A stretch of 17,808 nucleotides of DNA, from the NCBI GenBank assembly GCA_015061765.1, contig SUVZ01000028.1, positions 1 through 17,808 of the forward strand. The letters are read 5' to 3'. The position numbers and the translations under genes were made by a program. Shown here piece after piece: positions 15,482-17,808 of this stretch. This DNA is from Lentisphaerota bacterium. GTDB lineage: Bacteria; Verrucomicrobiota; Kiritimatiellia; RFP12; UBA1067. Numbering within the stretch: position 1 is the first letter of the stretch; each line of letters begins with the position of its first letter. Under the pieces are notes generated by a model, which saw only the letters and a program-made list of their open reading frames with translations, was not told the DNA's origin and did not search any database.

Positions 15482-15814
15482 TCAAAGAGGTTTGGCATCT
15501 CCCCAAAGCTTTTCGAGCGCATAGTAGGCGCGAGCTTCGGGCGAGAACACATGAACCACAATGTCCACATAATCCACGACAATCCAGCCGCTCTGCGGAT
15601 CGCCGCTTGTGCGGTAGGAATCCACATCAACGTCCTTCATGGCAGACTGCGCCCCAGCGACAAGCGCCTTGAGATGCGGGGCGGCGGTTCCGGTTGCGAC
15701 CACAAATGCGTCCGCAAATCCGGATACGCCGCGCACGTCGTAAGCCTTTATGTCGACCGCCTTCTTGTCCTCAAGGGCGGTCTTCAATATCTTCACCTGT
15801 TCTTCTAAAGTCAT
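15482..15814 (-). CDS. rsfS: ribosomal silencing factor RsfS (DUF143)
   Basis: A 110-residue protein of the RsfS/Iojap family, which binds uL14 on the 50S subunit and prevents subunit joining when nutrients are scarce. The conserved parts are present: [20 protein letters not shown] (23-42), the family's usual D-x-x-x-x-x-D-x-F-V-I/V-A-T-G pattern, and [37 protein letters not shown] (71-107). Its start codon overlaps the recA stop in an ATGA, which implies translational coupling to recA. The more common neighbours in bacteria are nadD and leuS; neither is here. tsaD follows after 23 bp. Confidence 0.96.
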   Translation of the reverse strand: MTLEEQVKILKTALEDKKAVDIKAYDVRGVSGFADAFVVATGTAAPHLKALVAGAQSAMKDVDVDSYRTSGDPQSGWIVVDYVDIVVHVFSPEARAYYALEKLWGDAKPL

Positions 15815-16851
15815 TTCTTCCTCGTACCACCCGGCAGAACCGGTGTGGACTTAACTTTCTCAACGATTTCAGCCGTGATTTCGGGATGGGACTTGAGAAA
15901 CTCAATCGTCGCCATCGAGCCCTGCCCCAGCTGTTCTGTGCCGTAGGATATCCAGCTTCCGCGCTTTTCGACGACACCACGCGCAAGCGCTGCGTCAAGA
16001 ACGGAGCCTTCCCACGAAATGCCGCAGGAATAGAGAATGTCGAACTCCGCCTCGGTGAACGGAGGCGCAACCTTGTTCTTGACAACCTTCACGCGGGTAC
16101 GGTTGCCGATCACGGTGCCGCCCGGATCCTTTATCGCGCCGATGCGCTGCACCTGCATGCGGCAGCTCGCGTAGAACTTGAGGGCCTTGCCGCCGGGTGT
16201 GGTCTCGGGATTGCCGAACATGATGCCAATCTTCTCGCGCACCTGGTTCGTGAAGATGCAGAGCGTCTTGGACTGGGCGAGCGCACCCGTAAGCTTGCGC
16301 ATCGCCTGGGACATCAGACGGGCCTGGAGGCCCATGTGCGAATCGCCCATGTTGCCGTCAATCTCGGCCTGCGGCGTAAGCGCCGCGACGGAGTCGACCA
16401 CAATCACGTCCAGCGCACCGCTCTTGCAGAGCTGCTCGCAAATGGAGAGCGCCTCTTCGCCGGAGTTCGGCTGCGAGACAATGAGGTCGTCAAGATTGAC
16501 GCCGATCTTCTTCGCGTAGCCGGGGTCGAGGGCATGCTCAGCGTCGATGAACGCCGCAATGCCGCCGGCCTTCTGCGCGTTGGCGACAACATGGAGCGCC
16601 AGGGTCGTCTTGCCGCTGGACTCCTGCCCGTAGCATTCGACGATGCGGCCGCGCGGCAGACCGCCAACGCCGAGCGCAAGGTCGAGCGAAAGCGCGCCGG
16701 TGGGAATCACGGGAATGTCTGCATGGGCGTCCTCGCCGAGCCTGAGAATCGAAAGTTCGCCGAATTCCTTGCGGATCTGCGAAAGCACCGACTCAAGCGC
16801 GGTGTTGGACTTACCTGCGGAAGCGGCAGCCTTCTCTTTTTTCTCAGCCAT
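15811..16851 (-). CDS. recA: recombinase RecA
   Basis: Strand-exchange ATPase for homologous recombination, also the co-protease for LexA in bacteria that have it. At 346 residues it is of full length. It carries Walker [10 protein letters not shown] (75-83), [10 protein letters not shown] (101-110), Walker [13 protein letters not shown] (149-160), loop L1 [19 protein letters not shown] (166-184), loop L2 [21 protein letters not shown] (201-221) and ALKFYAS (223-229). The C-terminal tail is short and basic (GGTRKK) rather than acidic as in Escherichia coli. The ATG at 16851 has AAAGGA about 9 bases upstream. It starts 33 bp after uxaC and overlaps rsfS by 4 bp. I could not identify an SOS box in the short upstream gap; a promoter may lie inside uxaC. 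Confidence 0.98.
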   Translation of the reverse strand: MAEKKEKAAASAGKSNTALESVLSQIRKEFGELSILRLGEDAHADIPVIPTGALSLDLALGVGGLPRGRIVECYGQESSGKTTLALHVVANAQKAGGIAAFIDAEHALDPGYAKKIGVNLDDLIVSQPNSGEEALSICEQLCKSGALDVIVVDSVAALTPQAEIDGNMGDSHMGLQARLMSQAMRKLTGALAQSKTLCIFTNQVREKIGIMFGNPETTPGGKALKFYASCRMQVQRIGAIKDPGGTVIGNRTRVKVVKNKVAPPFTEAEFDILYSCGISWEGSVLDAALARGVVEKRGSWISYGTEQLGQGSMATIEFLKSHPEITAEIVEKVKSTPVLPGGTRKK

Positions 16852-16873
16852 TTTACTGATCCTTTCCGTCCTT

Positions 16874-16897
16874 CGGCAAGGCGATTAGGCCTTGCCG
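16874..16897 (-). promoter_or_regulatory. GC-rich hairpin spanning the uxaC stop codon, upstream of recA
   Basis: A perfect 9-bp inverted repeat, CGGCAAGGC and GCCTTGCCG, with a 6-base loop that contains part of the uxaC stop codon. It lies 23 bases before the recA ATG. No T run follows on either strand, so a simple intrinsic terminator is unlikely. It could be an mRNA processing or stability element that separates uxaC from recA expression. Confidence 0.45.
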
Positions 16898-17808
16898 CCG
16901 AAGAAGTAGTTGTTGGCGTTGTTGAAGGATATGTCGGAGACGATCTTGCCGAGCCACTTGATGTCGTTCGGAATCTCGCCGCGCTCGACCTCTTCGCCAA
17001 GCTTTCCGCAGAGAATGCGGCGGAAATACTCGTGGCGGGTGTAGGAGAGGAAGGAACGGGAATCCGTGAGCATGCCGACAAAGTTCCCGAGACAGCCAAG
17101 GGCGGAGAGAGCCTCGATCTGCTTCTTCATGCCGTCCTTCTGGTCAAGGAACCACCAGGCGCTGCCGAGCTGGAGTTTGCCGCGGTCGGGGCCCTTTTGG
17201 AAGCATCCCATGAGCGTCGCAAGCATCTCGTTGTCCTTCGGGTTGAGGGAGTAGAGAATCGTGCGGGGCAGACAGTCCCCCTGCTCAAGGCGATCGAACA
17301 GCTTTGCGAGCGATTCGGTGACGGACCAGTCGCCGATGCAGTCGAAGCCGGTGTCGGGGCCAAGCAGTTTGAACATCTTCGTGTTGTTGTCGCGAAGGCA
17401 GCAATAGTGGAGCTGCGTGGTCCAGTTCGCCTTCGCATCGGCCTTGAGACCCTCAAAGAGCCATGCGCTCTTGAACTTGACGGCCTCCTCCGGCGTGACG
17501 GCCTTGCCGCCGCGGAGCTTCTTGAAGATGCGGCGCACCTCCGCCTCGGTGTAGGGAGCAGCGAAGATTTCGGTGATGCCGTAGTCGGAGATTACGCAAC
17601 CCGCCTTCTCGAAGAACTTGTGGCGCTTGGCCATCGCGTCCATGAAATCGTCATACGTCTTGACCGGCATCTTGGCGGCGGCGGACAGCTTGTCCATCCA
17701 CTCGTTCCAGGCCTTGACGTTCTCGACCTTCGAGGCCTTGTCTGAACGCCATGCAGGAAGGATCTTGGTGCCGAACGGCTTCTTCGCGATGGCGAGGTGG
17801 TGCTCGAG
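16885..17808 (-). CDS. uxaC: uronate (glucuronate) isomerase, 5' end beyond window
   Basis: Interconverts D-glucuronate and D-fructuronate (also D-galacturonate and D-tagaturonate), the first step of hexuronate breakdown in the cytoplasm. The last 307 residues are visible; the family is about 470 long, so roughly a third is missing beyond 17808 and the reading frame is open to the edge. Recognised parts include ILPAWRSDKA near the window edge, matching the family's LPTFRPD region, then HYCCLRDNNTKMFKLLGPDTGFDCIGD, and the very characteristic MLTDSRSFLSYTRHEYFRRILC near the C-terminus. The frame ends at a TAA at 16885, 33 bp before recA. It suggests use of host, plant or mucosal uronic acids. 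No other uronate gene is visible in the window. Confidence 0.95.
   Translation of the reverse strand, partial: LEHHLAIAKKPFGTKILPAWRSDKASKVENVKAWNEWMDKLSAAAKMPVKTYDDFMDAMAKRHKFFEKAGCVISDYGITEIFAAPYTEAEVRRIFKKLRGGKAVTPEEAVKFKSAWLFEGLKADAKANWTTQLHYCCLRDNNTKMFKLLGPDTGFDCIGDWSVTESLAKLFDRLEQGDCLPRTILYSLNPKDNEMLATLMGCFQKGPDRGKLQLGSAWWFLDQKDGMKKQIEALSALGCLGNFVGMLTDSRSFLSYTRHEYFRRILCGKLGEEVERGEIPNDIKWLGKIVSDISFNNANNYFFGGKA

Noticed and set aside
15694..17745. A 683-codon open frame on the plus strand opposite uxaC, recA and rsfS
   Set aside because: It is fully antisense to three firmly identified genes, is rich in Arg, Leu and Ala as expected from GC-rich complementary codons, and matches no family.

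Overview
The window carries ten protein-coding genes long enough to be obvious, plus one 29-codon gene that is easy to miss. Two genes run off the edges. Base composition is GC-rich. The mix of genes suggests an uncultured member of the PVC group, most likely a Kiritimatiellae- or Lentisphaeria-like bacterium of the Verrucomicrobiota from a gut or other anaerobic habitat. The clues are a giant secreted autotransporter-type beta-strand-repeat protein, a secreted transglutaminase-like/discoidin protein, a lipoprotein with biotin-ligase-N-like domains, an oxygen-sensitive Fe-S serine dehydratase, uronate catabolism and a COX24-type mini ribosomal protein. This placement is inference; no rRNA gene is present.

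Left part (1-11496). Four genes lie head to tail on the minus strand with gaps of only 24, 34 and 25 bp: a secreted transglutaminase-like protein with a C-terminal F5/8C domain, a 1547-residue secreted beta-helix protein, a lipoprotein built from two copies of a glutamine-amidotransferase-like unit, and a single-chain L-serine dehydratase (cut by the window edge). An AraC-family regulator is transcribed divergently from a 111-bp intergenic region. The layout suggests a regulator-controlled cell-surface locus of unknown function that ends in an amino-acid catabolic gene. This is the most likely place in the window for an undescribed system.

Middle part (11497-14356). On the minus strand, hisG (long form) is followed by a tiny basic ribosomal-type protein gene and then a convincing intrinsic terminator. 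Divergent from hisG, on the plus strand, metF starts with TTG and is followed by a free-standing methionine synthase reactivation domain, forming a two-gene methyl-cycle operon. The 247-bp region between hisG and metF holds good promoters facing both ways.

Right part (14385-17808). A minus-strand run reads uxaC (5' end missing), recA, rsfS and tsaD. recA and rsfS overlap by four bases, and the other gaps are 33 and 23 bp. It combines sugar-acid catabolism, recombination, ribosome silencing and tRNA modification.

No rRNA, tRNA, CRISPR array, insertion sequence or prophage gene was seen. No stretch longer than 300 bp lacks a gene.
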